Source: Bacillus sp. EB600
GTDB taxonomy: Bacteria > Bacillota > Bacilli > Bacillales > Cytobacillaceae
NCBI RefSeq assembly: GCF_024494385.1
Contig: NZ_JAEVLT010000014.1
Span: 1 to 64,000 of the forward strand
Length of the DNA: 64,000 nucleotides
Reading direction: 5' to 3'
The translations under genes and the position numbers were made by a program. Positions 15,991 through 25,360 of the stretch are shown here, in pieces; within the stretch, counting starts at the first letter, position 1; each line of letters opens with the position of its first letter. Below the pieces are notes generated by a model. That model made no database searches. It was not told where the DNA came from and was given only the letters and a program-made list of their open reading frames with translations.

Positions 15991-16506
15991 TTGAATACAG
16001 GTGAAGTTGCTAAATTATTAGGTGTATCAATAAGTACCATCCAACGCTGGGTAAAGCAATTAGGGCTGCCAATGGAAAAAAATGAACGTGGTCATTACTT
16101 ATTTAAAGACGAAGACATTGAACTTATAAAACAAATTCACCATAAAATTCAGCAAGGTGTCTTGCTCCAGGATATTGCACCACTTTATGAAAAAAAGTCA
16201 AGGCAAGGTGCACTAAAAGATGCCAAGAACGATCAAGCTATTGAAATGTTATCTACAAAAATGTCTGAAATGGAGACGAGATTGAATGCAAAAGCAGATT
16301 CGGTTACCTCCTATCAACTCATACAACACCGCAGAGAAATAGAAGATTTACAAAACCAAATAAAAAACCTAATAAATAGAATCGCCACCCTCGAAAGTCA
16401 ATTGAAAACTCAGCCAAGTAATGAAAAAGCGCCTGTCCTTGAACATGTAGACAAAGGAAGGAAAGCAAAGAAAAAGAATTTTGTCAGCGGATTATTCGGG
16501 TTTTGA
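15991..16506 (+). CDS. racA: Chromosome-anchoring protein RacA
   Basis: 171 residues from TTG 15991, which has GGGGGG seven bases upstream and gives MNTGEVAKLLGVSISTIQRW, closely following the start of B. subtilis RacA. A MerR-like HTH (1-68) includes VKQLGLPMEKNERGHY; a coiled coil (95-150) and a basic C-terminal tail KAKKKNFVSGLFGF follow. RacA binds GC-rich inverted repeats near the origin and attaches the chromosome to DivIVA at the cell pole during sporulation. Slightly shorter than the 184-residue B. subtilis protein. It marks the organism as spore-forming. Confidence 0.83.
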   Translation: MNTGEVAKLLGVSISTIQRWVKQLGLPMEKNERGHYLFKDEDIELIKQIHHKIQQGVLLQDIAPLYEKKSRQGALKDAKNDQAIEMLSTKMSEMETRLNAKADSVTSYQLIQHRREIEDLQNQIKNLINRIATLESQLKTQPSNEKAPVLEHVDKGRKAKKKNFVSGLFGF

Positions 16507-16603
16507 GTATAAAAAGCTAAAGCGCCAGTTTAACGGGATTAACTAATTGATGGGCGACTATCGGCACTACCTTTCTGGCGGTAATGTTCTTAAACGAAGA
16601 CGA

Positions 16604-16643
16604 AAACAAAGGCAGGATCAAATGATGATCCTGCCTTTGTTTT
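16604..16643. terminator. bidirectional terminator
   Basis: Perfect 16-base-pair stem AACAAAGGCAGGATCA and complement with a five-base loop, between racA and the convergent acyltransferase. Confidence 0.92.
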
Positions 16644-16649
16644 CCCCCT

Positions 16650-17633
16650 TTACAACCTTAATTCGACTATTGGAGAAGTGTATTTTTTTATTAAATAACT
16701 GCCTAAAAAAATGCAGATTGCAAGTGAAAAACAAATTAGCAAAAGATAATGTGTAGAAACAAAACTTAAAAACTTTTCAGGAACTATTGTGTCTACAGTC
16801 TTAATAATAAACCCGTGAAATAAATAAACATACAAAGTTCGTTGACCAATCACTGTTACTTTATATTGATTCGATGGAATTAAAGCTAAAAAACCAAAGA
16901 TAACAATTAAAGTCCCTGCATATTGGCAGACCCGAATCAATCCATCAATGATTTCTTCTTTTCCCATCCCGGCATAAGATGTGTCTCCAAACATCCATGT
17001 GAGCGAGACTTCTGGTAAACTTGCTGAGATGATAATTGTAACAATCATAATCAAAATTCCAATTGGAAAGGCAATTTTATTTCGGATAATCTTAGTCAAC
17101 TGTTCGCGTTGTAATAAAAACCCTAGCAGGAAGTAAGGAAAAAAGACAAATGTTCTTGACAAACTTAAAAAACTGCCAATATTGTCAACATAGCCAATGC
17201 CAATTCCTAGAGCAACAGCAATAAAAAAACCAATCCAACCTAACCGGGCAAAAACATATAATAATAGATTCCAACAAAATAAGCTTAATAAAAACCAAAG
17301 CGTCCAATGAGGATGAAATAAATCAATCTTAACGGCAGTTGATTGACCATTCCAAAAATAAAAGAGCGAATAGATCACTTGAAATATCACATAAGGAATC
17401 AATATTTTTTTAAAAGCTTTTCTTACATAGCCCTTTTTTCGAAAGCCTTTTGCAAAATATCCAGAGATCAGGATAAATGCTGGCATATGAAAGAGAAAAA
17501 TAAACGTGTACAATGTGGAAAGTAGATTATCTTTTCCTTTTAATGGACTAATAACATGTCCAAACACAACTAAAAAAATCAAAATGAATTTTGCATTATC
17601 AAAATATTGACTCCTTTTTGATGACGAAGCCAC
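16650..17633 (-). CDS. Acyltransferase-3 family membrane protein
   Basis: 327 residues from GTG 17633, with GAGGTGAT upstream; ten membrane helices. The N-terminal RSQYFDNAKFILIFLVVFGHV holds the conserved Asp and His of the acyltransferase-3 family, and the LFHMPAFILISGYF block is also diagnostic. These proteins O-acetylate cell-surface polysaccharides. It is most like the YkrP/fucose 4-O-acetylase group. The acceptor is unknown because no polysaccharide gene is adjacent. Single-gene unit ending on the shared terminator. Confidence 0.82.
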   Translation of the reverse strand: MASSSKRSQYFDNAKFILIFLVVFGHVISPLKGKDNLLSTLYTFIFLFHMPAFILISGYFAKGFRKKGYVRKAFKKILIPYVIFQVIYSLFYFWNGQSTAVKIDLFHPHWTLWFLLSLFCWNLLLYVFARLGWIGFFIAVALGIGIGYVDNIGSFLSLSRTFVFFPYFLLGFLLQREQLTKIIRNKIAFPIGILIMIVTIIISASLPEVSLTWMFGDTSYAGMGKEEIIDGLIRVCQYAGTLIVIFGFLALIPSNQYKVTVIGQRTLYVYLFHGFIIKTVDTIVPEKFLSFVSTHYLLLICFSLAICIFLGSYLIKKYTSPIVELRL

Positions 17634-17642
17634 TCCAATCAC

Positions 17643-18021
17643 CTCGAAGATTTTCTCACAAAAAGGTTTTTCCTATAATTATCTTACCATAAATCTGTTT
17701 TTTTACTTTATCATAGTAAAGCTAAAAATTCCAACTGAAATATATTACATCATTCTTAAGGTACTATGCCTTATTATACAGGATGAATATGACAGCCGTA
17801 TGAAGAAACAGTTAACGTAGCGTTTCGTACCTGTTACAAATCAGCTGAAAATCTTTCTATAAAAAGCTTACAAACTAAAGCTTAAGTAAACACTTCTCTT
17901 GATTTAATCTTTTAAAGGAAACTAGGAAACCATATTATTTTGAGAGAATAAAAATAACTGGTAAAATTTATTTGGAATAATTCAACTCCCTGTTAGTAAT
18001 ACCTTTAAGAAAGAAGATGAA
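17643..18021. other. intergenic region, nothing convincing
   Basis: About 380 AT-rich bases between divergent genes. A short open frame near 17755-17820 reads LCLIIQDEYDSRMKKQLT before a stop, possibly a gene fragment, but no family could be named. Confidence 0.4.
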
Positions 18022-18024
18022 TTG

Positions 18025-19050
18025 ATGGTTAATCAAATGCATTTAAACGATATTCCTTATTCAATACTAGACCTATCTCCAATTATCAAGGGTGGCACTC
18101 CAGCTGATTCGTTAAAAAACACACTGGATCTAGCGCGTCATGCAGAAGAATGGGGCTTCAATCGATACTGGCTGGCCGAACATCATAACTCTTTTGGAAT
18201 AGCCAGTTCAGCAACCTCAGTTGTCATTGGTTATGTTGCTTCAGGAACAAGCACGATTCGAGTCGGCTCCGGTGGAATCATGTTACCAAATCATGCCCCG
18301 CTAGTTATTGCTGAACAGTTCGGAACACTCGAATCGTTGTTCCCGGGAAGAATTGATCTTGGACTTGGACGTGCACCAGGTACCGACCAAATAACTGCAA
18401 ACGCACTGCGACGGGACATCTATAGTAATGGACAGGATTTCCCTGAGTTGGTCCAAGAACTTCGGGGGTATTTTGCTCCCCCATTACCTTCAGAAAATAA
18501 ACCTGTTCGGGCAATTCCAGGGGAAGGTTTGAACATCCCGATTTGGTTGTTAGGGTCGAGCGGCTACAGTGCGCAATTGTCAGGGCTGTTAGGCTTACCA
18601 TTTGCTTTTGCAAGCCATTTTGCGCCTGAAAATACATTGCAGGCCCTGGAAATATACCGACGAAATTTTCGGCCTACGGAGGAATTAAACAATCCCTATG
18701 CTATGGTCGGAGTAAACATCATTGCCGCGGATTCGGATGAAGAAGCACAATGGCTGGCAACATCGTTGCAGCAGAACATTTTAAACTTAATCCGCAATAA
18801 CCGTGTTCAATTGCAGCCTCCGGTTGAAAATATTTATGAACTGGCAAACGATTACGAAAAGGCAGTGTTACAGCAGCGGCTTCAGACAACGTTCATTGGC
18901 AGTCCGGAAACGATTAAACCTAAACTTCATACTTTCTTAAACAAAACAAATGCGAACGAAATCATTGTAAATGCACAAATTTATGATCACCAGGCCAGAT
19001 TACACTCGTATGAATTGGTCGCTGAAATTGTCGAAGCTAGAAAAAGATAA
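18025..19050 (+). CDS. LLM-class flavin-dependent oxidoreductase
   Basis: 341 residues with the bacterial-luciferase-like barrel. [34 protein letters not shown] and [12 protein letters not shown]-type stretches (here [19 protein letters not shown]) are typical of the MsnO8/YceB-like group of FMN-dependent monooxygenases. Substrate unknown. The ATG at 18025 has only a weak purine-rich site; TTG 18022 is possible. Monocistronic between a non-coding region and a bidirectional terminator. Confidence 0.88.
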   Translation: MVNQMHLNDIPYSILDLSPIIKGGTPADSLKNTLDLARHAEEWGFNRYWLAEHHNSFGIASSATSVVIGYVASGTSTIRVGSGGIMLPNHAPLVIAEQFGTLESLFPGRIDLGLGRAPGTDQITANALRRDIYSNGQDFPELVQELRGYFAPPLPSENKPVRAIPGEGLNIPIWLLGSSGYSAQLSGLLGLPFAFASHFAPENTLQALEIYRRNFRPTEELNNPYAMVGVNIIAADSDEEAQWLATSLQQNILNLIRNNRVQLQPPVENIYELANDYEKAVLQQRLQTTFIGSPETIKPKLHTFLNKTNANEIIVNAQIYDHQARLHSYELVAEIVEARKR

Positions 19051-19059
19051 TTTGGATAT

Positions 19060-19098
19060 AAAAAAGGCAGCCTTTTTAAACAAGAGCTGCCTTTTTTC
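19060..19098. terminator. bidirectional terminator
   Basis: AAAAAGGCAGC paired with GCTGCCTTTTT, between the LLM gene and the convergent DHH-family gene. Confidence 0.88.
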
Positions 19099-20349
19099 TC
19101 ATTTCTGCTTTAATTGGTCAATCACTTTGTTCAGATAAAGTTGATATTTTCCCTTTACTTCTGCCAAATCAATGGACAAGGACCCTGCCACCAGCTTTAC
19201 ACTTTCATCATCAAAACATAGGGAAGTACCGAAATTTCTTTTAATAAACCGCTCAGCGTTTTCAAAGTTTTCAAACGTTTGCTCGATCTGCTTCCCATTA
19301 TGGAACACCAAATAAGAGCGATTCTCTTGTGATGTAATATAGGAGACTTCCTTTTTTCTATTTTGAAAAACAGTAGCAAAGCCAGCATCCTTTAAGTTTA
19401 GTTCATTGCGAAGCGGATCAGGCTTTATTGTTGGAAGTTCAAAGACATTCACAACAAATTTAGCAAATGCATCGTGAGATAATTCACTTCCAGAAGCTTT
19501 CGGGTGCCCTCCCCCGCCAAATCTTTTTGCAAATTCTGCTACATTTACTTCATCATGAATTGTTCGAAATCCCATTTTTTTTCCGCTGACATTCATTAAC
19601 ACGATCATATCCAAGTGTGGATTTAATTTATTTAAAGCATTTCCCAATTCGGATAAATATTGCTCGGCATGAACAATTCCGCAACAATATTCGTCTACAA
19701 AGGCTTGGACGATTTGCCTGTTTTTTGATTGGATGTACCGGTTTATTTTATTTTCTTCGATATCCAGTATCAGCGTTTCAGTCTCTGTTAAGGAAAAGGA
19801 ATCTGGATTCTGGGAAATTCTTCTTAGTAGCTCCTCCTCAAAATGTTCCCGGTCCATTATGTAAAATAGATCGTTCAACCGTTTAGCTGTTATATTATTA
19901 TTTTCGTCCCATTCCCACGTATCATACTGGCGTACTAAATCAACAAATTCCGTGATTGATGGGGTCGGGTTTAGCACATTTCGCTCCACTAGGTGATCAT
20001 AGAATAACGAAGTAGCACACGTTTTTTTTCCTGAATCATATTCAACCTTAATATGTCCCCATGCATAGTTATTAAAATGCAGGGCTGTCACATGATGATC
20101 AATGACACTAACAGGATGTCCTGCATTAAAACGCTTGGCCAATTTATTTTCAACTGCTTCACTTACAGAAAGATCGGTAATATACATTTCTTCTGCCTGA
20201 TGCTCAGGATTATCGATAAATGCTTCAACACGCTGATTCAAGTTGCGATACGAACAATATGCAACATTTACTCGTTCTCCAAATGCAAGTTTTGCTAAGA
20301 TCCCACATCCCAGGCCATCCAAATCAATATCAGTAAATAGCTTTATCAT
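19099..20349 (-). CDS. nrnB: DHH-family phosphoesterase, NrnB-like
   Basis: 416 residues from the ATG at 20349, chosen because GGTGG lies five bases upstream and the protein then begins MIKLFTDIDLDGLGCG; the longer ORF start has no ribosome site. The N-terminal DHH domain has DIDLDGLGCG and the VIDHHVT triad, and the C-terminal DHHA1 domain has RFGGGGHPKASG. This is the fold of NrnA/NrnB, which degrade short oligoribonucleotides from the 3' or 5' end with Mn2+. The length and start resemble B. subtilis NrnB (YngD, 399 residues). A candidate small RNA/attenuator terminates 80 bases upstream. Confidence 0.82.
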   Translation of the reverse strand: MIKLFTDIDLDGLGCGILAKLAFGERVNVAYCSYRNLNQRVEAFIDNPEHQAEEMYITDLSVSEAVENKLAKRFNAGHPVSVIDHHVTALHFNNYAWGHIKVEYDSGKKTCATSLFYDHLVERNVLNPTPSITEFVDLVRQYDTWEWDENNNITAKRLNDLFYIMDREHFEEELLRRISQNPDSFSLTETETLILDIEENKINRYIQSKNRQIVQAFVDEYCCGIVHAEQYLSELGNALNKLNPHLDMIVLMNVSGKKMGFRTIHDEVNVAEFAKRFGGGGHPKASGSELSHDAFAKFVVNVFELPTIKPDPLRNELNLKDAGFATVFQNRKKEVSYITSQENRSYLVFHNGKQIEQTFENFENAERFIKRNFGTSLCFDDESVKLVAGSLSIDLAEVKGKYQLYLNKVIDQLKQK

Positions 20350-20427
20350 CTTTACCACCATCCATTTTTTCATAAAAGTTAGTTTGGTTTGAAACGAGTA
20401 ATTTTATACTAAAAAGGAAAACAAAGC

Positions 20428-20529
20428 AAAAAAAATGCCTCTGAATCTAAATTCAGGAGGCCAAAACAGAGCATAGCGGTCAAAGCTAAGCTCCAAATTA
20501 TAGGAGGTCTAAACTTAGAAAGTTTATCC
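20428..20529 (-). ncRNA. Candidate small RNA or attenuator upstream of nrnB
   Basis: On the minus strand a promoter (TTGAAA at 20558-20563, 16-base spacer, TAAAAT at 20536-20541) is followed about 70 bases later by a perfect-looking intrinsic terminator: GCCTCCTGAAT/ATTCAGAGGC with one mismatch (20437-20461) and eight T. The roughly 100-base transcript has two further small hairpins (AAACTT/AAGTTT and CTCC/GGAG) and no ORF with a start signal. It matches no riboswitch I recognise. It ends 80 bases before the nrnB-like start, so it can be an independent sRNA or a leader that attenuates nrnB. Confidence 0.6.
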
Positions 20530-20690
20530 TCTCTCATTTTATCAAATTATAGGAAGATTTCAACAGTTTAATTCATTAATGTATTTCAGCGCAAAAGCAA
20601 TAAATATCACTTTTTTTATTTATATATAGAAAAATAATTGATAAACTTTATAATGAAAAGAAACAATCCAACATGTCAGAAGGGATCTAT

Positions 20691-21797
20691 TTGGAAAAAA
20701 TTAATCAAAGAAAAGATCATCCATTAAAAAATTTTGTTATCACACTTTGCATTGCTTTTAGCGGTGCCCTGCTGTTTAGTTTTATAAAAACACCGATTCC
20801 ATGGTTACTTGGATCAATGACTGCAGTGCTGATTGGCTCAAGGTTTGGAAAAATCCATCTATTTTGGCCAAAATTCATTCGGGAGATCGGGTTAATTATC
20901 GTTGGTTATTCGATCGGCTTGTCCTTTACAAGAGGTGCTGTTCTCCAAATACTCGTAAAATTACCATCTATTGTAGTAATGACCACGTCTCTCATCCTTC
21001 TTTGTGCTGGAATTGCATTTGTTGTCTCCAAGCTTACGGGAGTTGACTACCCTACCGTGCTGATAGGAAGCATCCCAGGGGGACTTTCGCAAATGATTAT
21101 TTTCGCTGAAGACATGGAGGGGATTGACATCACCACCGTCACCTTTCTCCAAGTTGCGAGAGTAATAATGATTATTTTCATCGTTCCATTTCTGGCATTT
21201 AGCCCCTTTTTTAATAATGGGCAAGCAATCTCAGCTAATAACGTAATTACTCATTCCATGCAATCAGCTGACCCCTTATTTCCGAACATCATTCTGTTTG
21301 CATCCATTTGTATTGCTTTTGCTATAATTGGAAAAAAGCTGAGATCCCCAGCTCCATTTCTGGTAGGTCCAATCCTTGGAACGGCAATCATTAGTCTTTC
21401 TGGTTTACATGGATCAGCCTTACCGACATCAGTTCTAGATCTTTCACAATTCATGATTGGAGGATACATCGGCTTATTACTGAAACCGGAAAAATTGCAG
21501 CATAAAGCAAAAATCATTTCACTTGCTCTTTTGAGTGGAATCGTCATGATTGGCTGTTCTGTAGGATTAAGTATGATACTCATTCATCTGGACCCTGTTA
21601 CGCCTTCTACAAGTTTATTAAGCTTAGCGCCAGGCGGGATGGATCAAGTAGGAATTCTTGCCCATGAAATCCATGCTGATTTAGCAATGGTGACTGGATA
21701 CCAACTATTTCGTTTGTTTTTCATTTATTTTGTTGTCCCACCTGTCCTAAGGTATTTGTTTACTAAAGTCGTTCGAAAAACAGCAAAGTCTGCTTAA
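20691..21797 (+). CDS. AbrB-family membrane protein (PF05145 type)
   Basis: 368 residues from TTG 20691, which has AGAAGGGA upstream; the in-frame ATG at 20673 lacks a ribosome site. About ten membrane helices in two repeats, each with the pattern TPIPWLLGSM and IGSIPGGLSQM / SLAPGGMDQVG, the duplicated AbrB membrane domain. The family is widely misnamed as ammonia monooxygenase or AbrB transcription factor; it is an integral membrane protein, probably a transporter, of unproven substrate. It is not related to the DNA-binding AbrB. Confidence 0.83.
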   Translation: MEKINQRKDHPLKNFVITLCIAFSGALLFSFIKTPIPWLLGSMTAVLIGSRFGKIHLFWPKFIREIGLIIVGYSIGLSFTRGAVLQILVKLPSIVVMTTSLILLCAGIAFVVSKLTGVDYPTVLIGSIPGGLSQMIIFAEDMEGIDITTVTFLQVARVIMIIFIVPFLAFSPFFNNGQAISANNVITHSMQSADPLFPNIILFASICIAFAIIGKKLRSPAPFLVGPILGTAIISLSGLHGSALPTSVLDLSQFMIGGYIGLLLKPEKLQHKAKIISLALLSGIVMIGCSVGLSMILIHLDPVTPSTSLLSLAPGGMDQVGILAHEIHADLAMVTGYQLFRLFFIYFVVPPVLRYLFTKVVRKTAKSA

Positions 21798-21998
21798 CTA
21801 AATTGAGGCAACAGTTTTGGTGGTTTATACCAATTTACCAATAAAAAGAGATTTGTTTTTCCAATGTAAAACTAGTCGAAACCTAAAAAATTTAGTATTA
21901 TATGAAAATGGGTTTATTATAAAGAAAAGCGGATGCGCCTGAGTAGGAATGGCGCTAGATTAAATTCTGATACTACAAAGCGAGGATAATTATAAAAA

Positions 21999-23552
21999 AT
22001 GAGTCTATTAACTGTTGAAAATTTAAGCCATACATTTGGGGATCGGACTTTATTTAAAGACGTTTCATTTCGATTACTTGCTGAAGATCACGTAGGACTT
22101 GTCGGTGCAAACGGCGTTGGTAAATCCACCTTAATGAATATAATTACAAACCAACTGATTCATGACAGCGGCCGGGTAGAATGGACACCTGGTACTCATT
22201 ATGGCTATTTGGATCAGCATACTGTTTTAACGCCAGGTAAAACAATGCGTGATGTTTTACGTGATGCCTATTTGCCACTTTTTGAAAAAGAAAAAGAATT
22301 AAACGAGGTTACTTTAAAAATGGCTGATGCCACTCCGGAGGAGCTTGAAGACCTTTTAGAAAAAATGGGCGAAATTCAGGATGCTCTTGATGCTGGCGGC
22401 TTTTATAGCTTGGAATTGAAAATAGAAGAGGCAGCCCGCGGATTAGGCCTTGATGCAATCGGTTTAGAGCGGGATGTAGCAGCACTGAGCGGCGGTCAAC
22501 GTACTAAAGTTCTTCTCGCCAAGCTTCTTTTGGAGCAGCCGAAGGTTTTGTTACTGGATGAACCGACAAACTATTTGGATGTGGAACATATTCAATGGTT
22601 GTCCTCCTATTTAAAGGAATATCCATATGCGTTTATCTTGATTTCCCATGACACTGAGTTTATGAATTCTGTCTCAAATGCTATTTTTCATCTTGAATTT
22701 TCTAAACTTTCCCGTTATACAGCAAGTTACGAAAAATTCTTGGAGCTTGCCGAAATCAATAAAAACCAACATATTAACGCCTATGAGAAACAGCAGGAAT
22801 TTATAAAGAAACAGGAAGATTTTATTGCGAGGAACAAATCACGCTATTCTACCACTGGAAGGGCAAAAAGCCGCCAGAAACAGCTGGACCGTATGGAGCG
22901 GATTGACCGTCCAGAAACGGCGGTAAAGCCAACATTCGAATTTAAAGAATCCCGTTCAAGCAGCCGCTATGTATTTGAGGCGAAGAATTTAGAAATTGGC
23001 TACTCTCACCCATTGCTTCCAAAAATGGATATAGTGATTGAACGGGGAGAAAAAGTTGCCATTATCGGGTGTAACGGGGTTGGAAAATCAACCTTACTTA
23101 AAACAATGCTTGGTAAGATTCAACCATTATCAGGTTCAACAGAGCGCGGTGACTTCCTCTTCCCTGCTTATTATGAACAGGAAGTAAAAGCCGAATCGAT
23201 TACTCCTATTGATGCTATCTGGAATGCCTTCCCGTCAATGGATCAACGTCAAGTACGGGCTGCCCTTGCCCGCTGCGGTCTGAAAAATGAGCATATATCC
23301 CGCCCGTTAAACCAGCTCAGCGGTGGTGAACAAGCAAAAGTCCGTCTTTGCAAGCTTCTCATGAATGAGAGCAATTGGATTTTATTTGACGAGCCGACCA
23401 ATCATCTTGATATCACGGCAAAGGAAGAGCTAAAACGTGCATTAAAAGCATACAAAGGAACTGTTGTTTTGGTTTGTCATGAACCGGACTTTTACGAAGA
23501 TTGGGTAACAAAAGTCTGGAATGTTGAAGAATGGGCCCAACAAACGGTTTAG
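21999..23552 (+). CDS. ABC-F ATPase, YfmM/YkpA-like
   Basis: 517 residues with two ATP-binding domains and no membrane segment. Walker A GANGVGKST (about 37) and GCNGVGKST (about 352); signatures LSGGQRTKVLL and LSGGEQAKVRL; Walker B LLLDEPTNYLD and ILFDEPTNHLD. A charged linker of about 80 residues (240-320) is the P-site tRNA interaction motif region. ABC-F proteins act on the ribosome E site and relieve stalled translation; some give antibiotic protection. Length and motifs match the housekeeping YfmM/YkpA type of Bacillus, not a resistance factor. Shine-Dalgarno GAGGAT is distant from the ATG (about 12 bases). Confidence 0.88.
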   Translation: MSLLTVENLSHTFGDRTLFKDVSFRLLAEDHVGLVGANGVGKSTLMNIITNQLIHDSGRVEWTPGTHYGYLDQHTVLTPGKTMRDVLRDAYLPLFEKEKELNEVTLKMADATPEELEDLLEKMGEIQDALDAGGFYSLELKIEEAARGLGLDAIGLERDVAALSGGQRTKVLLAKLLLEQPKVLLLDEPTNYLDVEHIQWLSSYLKEYPYAFILISHDTEFMNSVSNAIFHLEFSKLSRYTASYEKFLELAEINKNQHINAYEKQQEFIKKQEDFIARNKSRYSTTGRAKSRQKQLDRMERIDRPETAVKPTFEFKESRSSSRYVFEAKNLEIGYSHPLLPKMDIVIERGEKVAIIGCNGVGKSTLLKTMLGKIQPLSGSTERGDFLFPAYYEQEVKAESITPIDAIWNAFPSMDQRQVRAALARCGLKNEHISRPLNQLSGGEQAKVRLCKLLMNESNWILFDEPTNHLDITAKEELKRALKAYKGTVVLVCHEPDFYEDWVTKVWNVEEWAQQTV

Positions 23553-23558
23553 TTTTCA

Positions 23559-23585
23559 TCCCCCCTCCGTTGGGGGATTTTTTTT
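23559..23585 (+). terminator. ABC-F gene terminator
   Basis: CCCCC/GGGGG stem with a five- to six-base loop and nine T. Confidence 0.85.
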
Positions 23586-23680
23586 GTTTGATATGTAAAG
23601 GTTTGAAAATCCATACTAATACTGTAAAATTAACAAAGTGTGTTTTTACATAATTAATTCTATTAAGAGGTGAGTACTTT

Positions 23681-24592
23681 ATGAAAAAATGGTTTTCGGC
23701 ACTAATCGTCGTATTACTAGCATTTTCTTTGGCCGCCTGCGGTCAAGCTGAGAAAAAAGAAGATAAAGGAACAAAGGAATCAGCAACAAAGACGACATCA
23801 AAAGAAGTATTTAAAATTGGCGCAATTCCTGATCAGAACGCGGCTGATTTAAGTAAAGGTATGGGAGCTGTTGCTAATTACTTAAGTGAAAAAACAGGCA
23901 TGAAGGTCGAGTTTGTCCCTTCTGTTGATTACGCTGCACTCGTTACTGCCTTTCAGCGCGGTGATATTCATTTAGCATGGTTTGGCGGATTAACGAGTGT
24001 TCAGGCAAGGAATCTTGTCCCTGGAGCAGAATCAATTGTCCAGCGTCCGCGTGATGCACAGTTCCACTCTGTATTTATTGCCCAAAGCTCATTACCAATC
24101 AACAAATTACAAGATTTAAAAGGAAAATCCTTTACGTTCGGCAGTGAAAGTTCAACATCAGGTCATTTAATGCCGCGTTATTATCTAATAGAAGCCGGAA
24201 TCGATCCAAATACAGATTTCAATGGCAAACCTAACTTTTCTGGATCACATGATACGACTTATAAGTTAGTCGAATCTGGTGCATTTAATGCTGGCGCTTT
24301 AAATGAAGCCGTGTGGCAGGCAGCTGTAAAGGATAAAAAAGTTGATACAAATAAAGTAAAGGTTTTTTACACAACCCCTCCCTATTATGACTATAACTTT
24401 ATGATTAACAGTAATGTTGAAAAAGTATTTGGCAAAGGGACAAATCAAAAAGTGAAGAGCGCCCTTTTATCGATTACAACAAAGCAAAAAGAAATTACAG
24501 ACTTCTTCCAAACTGACAAGTTCATAGAAACGAAAAACAAAAATTACGATAAGATTGAAAAGGTTGCAAAACAATTAAAGATGGTTCAGTAG
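23681..24592 (+). CDS. PhnD-type solute-binding lipoprotein, putative selenate class
   Basis: 303 residues. A lipoprotein signal ends at LAAC (Cys about 20), so it is anchored to the outer face of the membrane. The rest is a PhnD-like periplasmic-binding fold: VDYAALVTAFQRGDIHLAWFG, RPRDAQFHSVFI, GSESSTSGHLMPRYY and a late TTPPYYDYNFM. These stretches resemble the family annotated as putative selenate ABC transporter binding protein rather than true phosphonate PhnD. The ligand is an oxyanion by family analogy only. AAGAGGTGAG precedes the ATG. First gene of a three-gene importer operon. Confidence 0.8.
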   Translation: MKKWFSALIVVLLAFSLAACGQAEKKEDKGTKESATKTTSKEVFKIGAIPDQNAADLSKGMGAVANYLSEKTGMKVEFVPSVDYAALVTAFQRGDIHLAWFGGLTSVQARNLVPGAESIVQRPRDAQFHSVFIAQSSLPINKLQDLKGKSFTFGSESSTSGHLMPRYYLIEAGIDPNTDFNGKPNFSGSHDTTYKLVESGAFNAGALNEAVWQAAVKDKKVDTNKVKVFYTTPPYYDYNFMINSNVEKVFGKGTNQKVKSALLSITTKQKEITDFFQTDKFIETKNKNYDKIEKVAKQLKMVQ

Positions 24593-24606
24593 TAGGTGTA
24601 AAAATA

Positions 24607-25359
24607 ATGACTTCAAAAATCATAATCGAAGCAAACCAAATTTCGAAACACTTTGAGCGGAAGATAGCTTTATCTTCCCTTTCTTTTACTATTTATCAAG
24701 GTGAGCGAGTTGCTTTGATAGGATCAAGCGGTGCAGGTAAAACGACTCTCCTCAATACGATTGCAGGATTGGTTACATTAGAATCAGGCACGCTCATCAT
24801 CGATGAAAAGCCACTTTCTCAATACAAAAGTGGAAAAATATTTGCTAAAAAAGTCGGCGTAATCCGTCAGCAATTTGATCTTATCGGTCCGCTTGCGGTT
24901 GTTCATAACGTCCTAGCAGGTAAATTATCAGAATGGGGGTTTTTTAAATCTCTTCTCTCGCTGGTAATCCCGCAAGAAAAGGATGCTGCTGCTAAAGCTC
25001 TCACCCGTGTAGGCCTGGCAAATAAACTATACGAACGAACAACCAATTTATCGGGCGGTGAACAACAACGTGTGGCACTGGCAAGATTAATAGTCCAAAA
25101 TCCGGAAATAATTTTAGCGGATGAACCTGTTGCCTCCCTCGATCCGGCCAGAGCGGAGGATATTTTAACTATGCTGACAAAACTAGTAACTGAAGAAAAT
25201 CAAACATTGATTGCCAGCATGCATTCCGTTGAATATGCCCGTAAGTTTTTCACAAGGATCATTGCCTTAAAAAACGGCGGATTATTTTTTGACTTACCAA
25301 CAGAAAAGGTAACCGATGACATGTTAACTAACCTTTATCAAATTAAGGAGCAAGAATAA
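24607..25359 (+). CDS. PhnC-type ABC transporter ATPase
   Basis: 250 residues, the energising subunit of the importer. Walker A GSSGAGKTT near residue 42, signature [14 protein letters not shown] near 145, Walker B IILADEPVASLDP near 165, and switch His in SMHSVEYA. It follows the binding-protein gene after 14 bases and is separated from the permease by one base. No C-terminal regulatory domain. Confidence 0.87.
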   Translation: MTSKIIIEANQISKHFERKIALSSLSFTIYQGERVALIGSSGAGKTTLLNTIAGLVTLESGTLIIDEKPLSQYKSGKIFAKKVGVIRQQFDLIGPLAVVHNVLAGKLSEWGFFKSLLSLVIPQEKDAAAKALTRVGLANKLYERTTNLSGGEQQRVALARLIVQNPEIILADEPVASLDPARAEDILTMLTKLVTEENQTLIASMHSVEYARKFFTRIIALKNGGLFFDLPTEKVTDDMLTNLYQIKEQE

Positions 25360-25360
25360 G

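Noticed and set aside
16547-16756. 69-residue plus-strand ORF after racA
   Set aside because: Crosses the bidirectional terminator and the end of the acyltransferase gene; not a plausible gene.
20470-20500. Resemblance of the minus-strand GCTATGCTCTGTTTTGG to a tracrRNA/crRNA repeat
   Set aside because: Only a short chance match; no repeat array or cas gene anywhere in the window.
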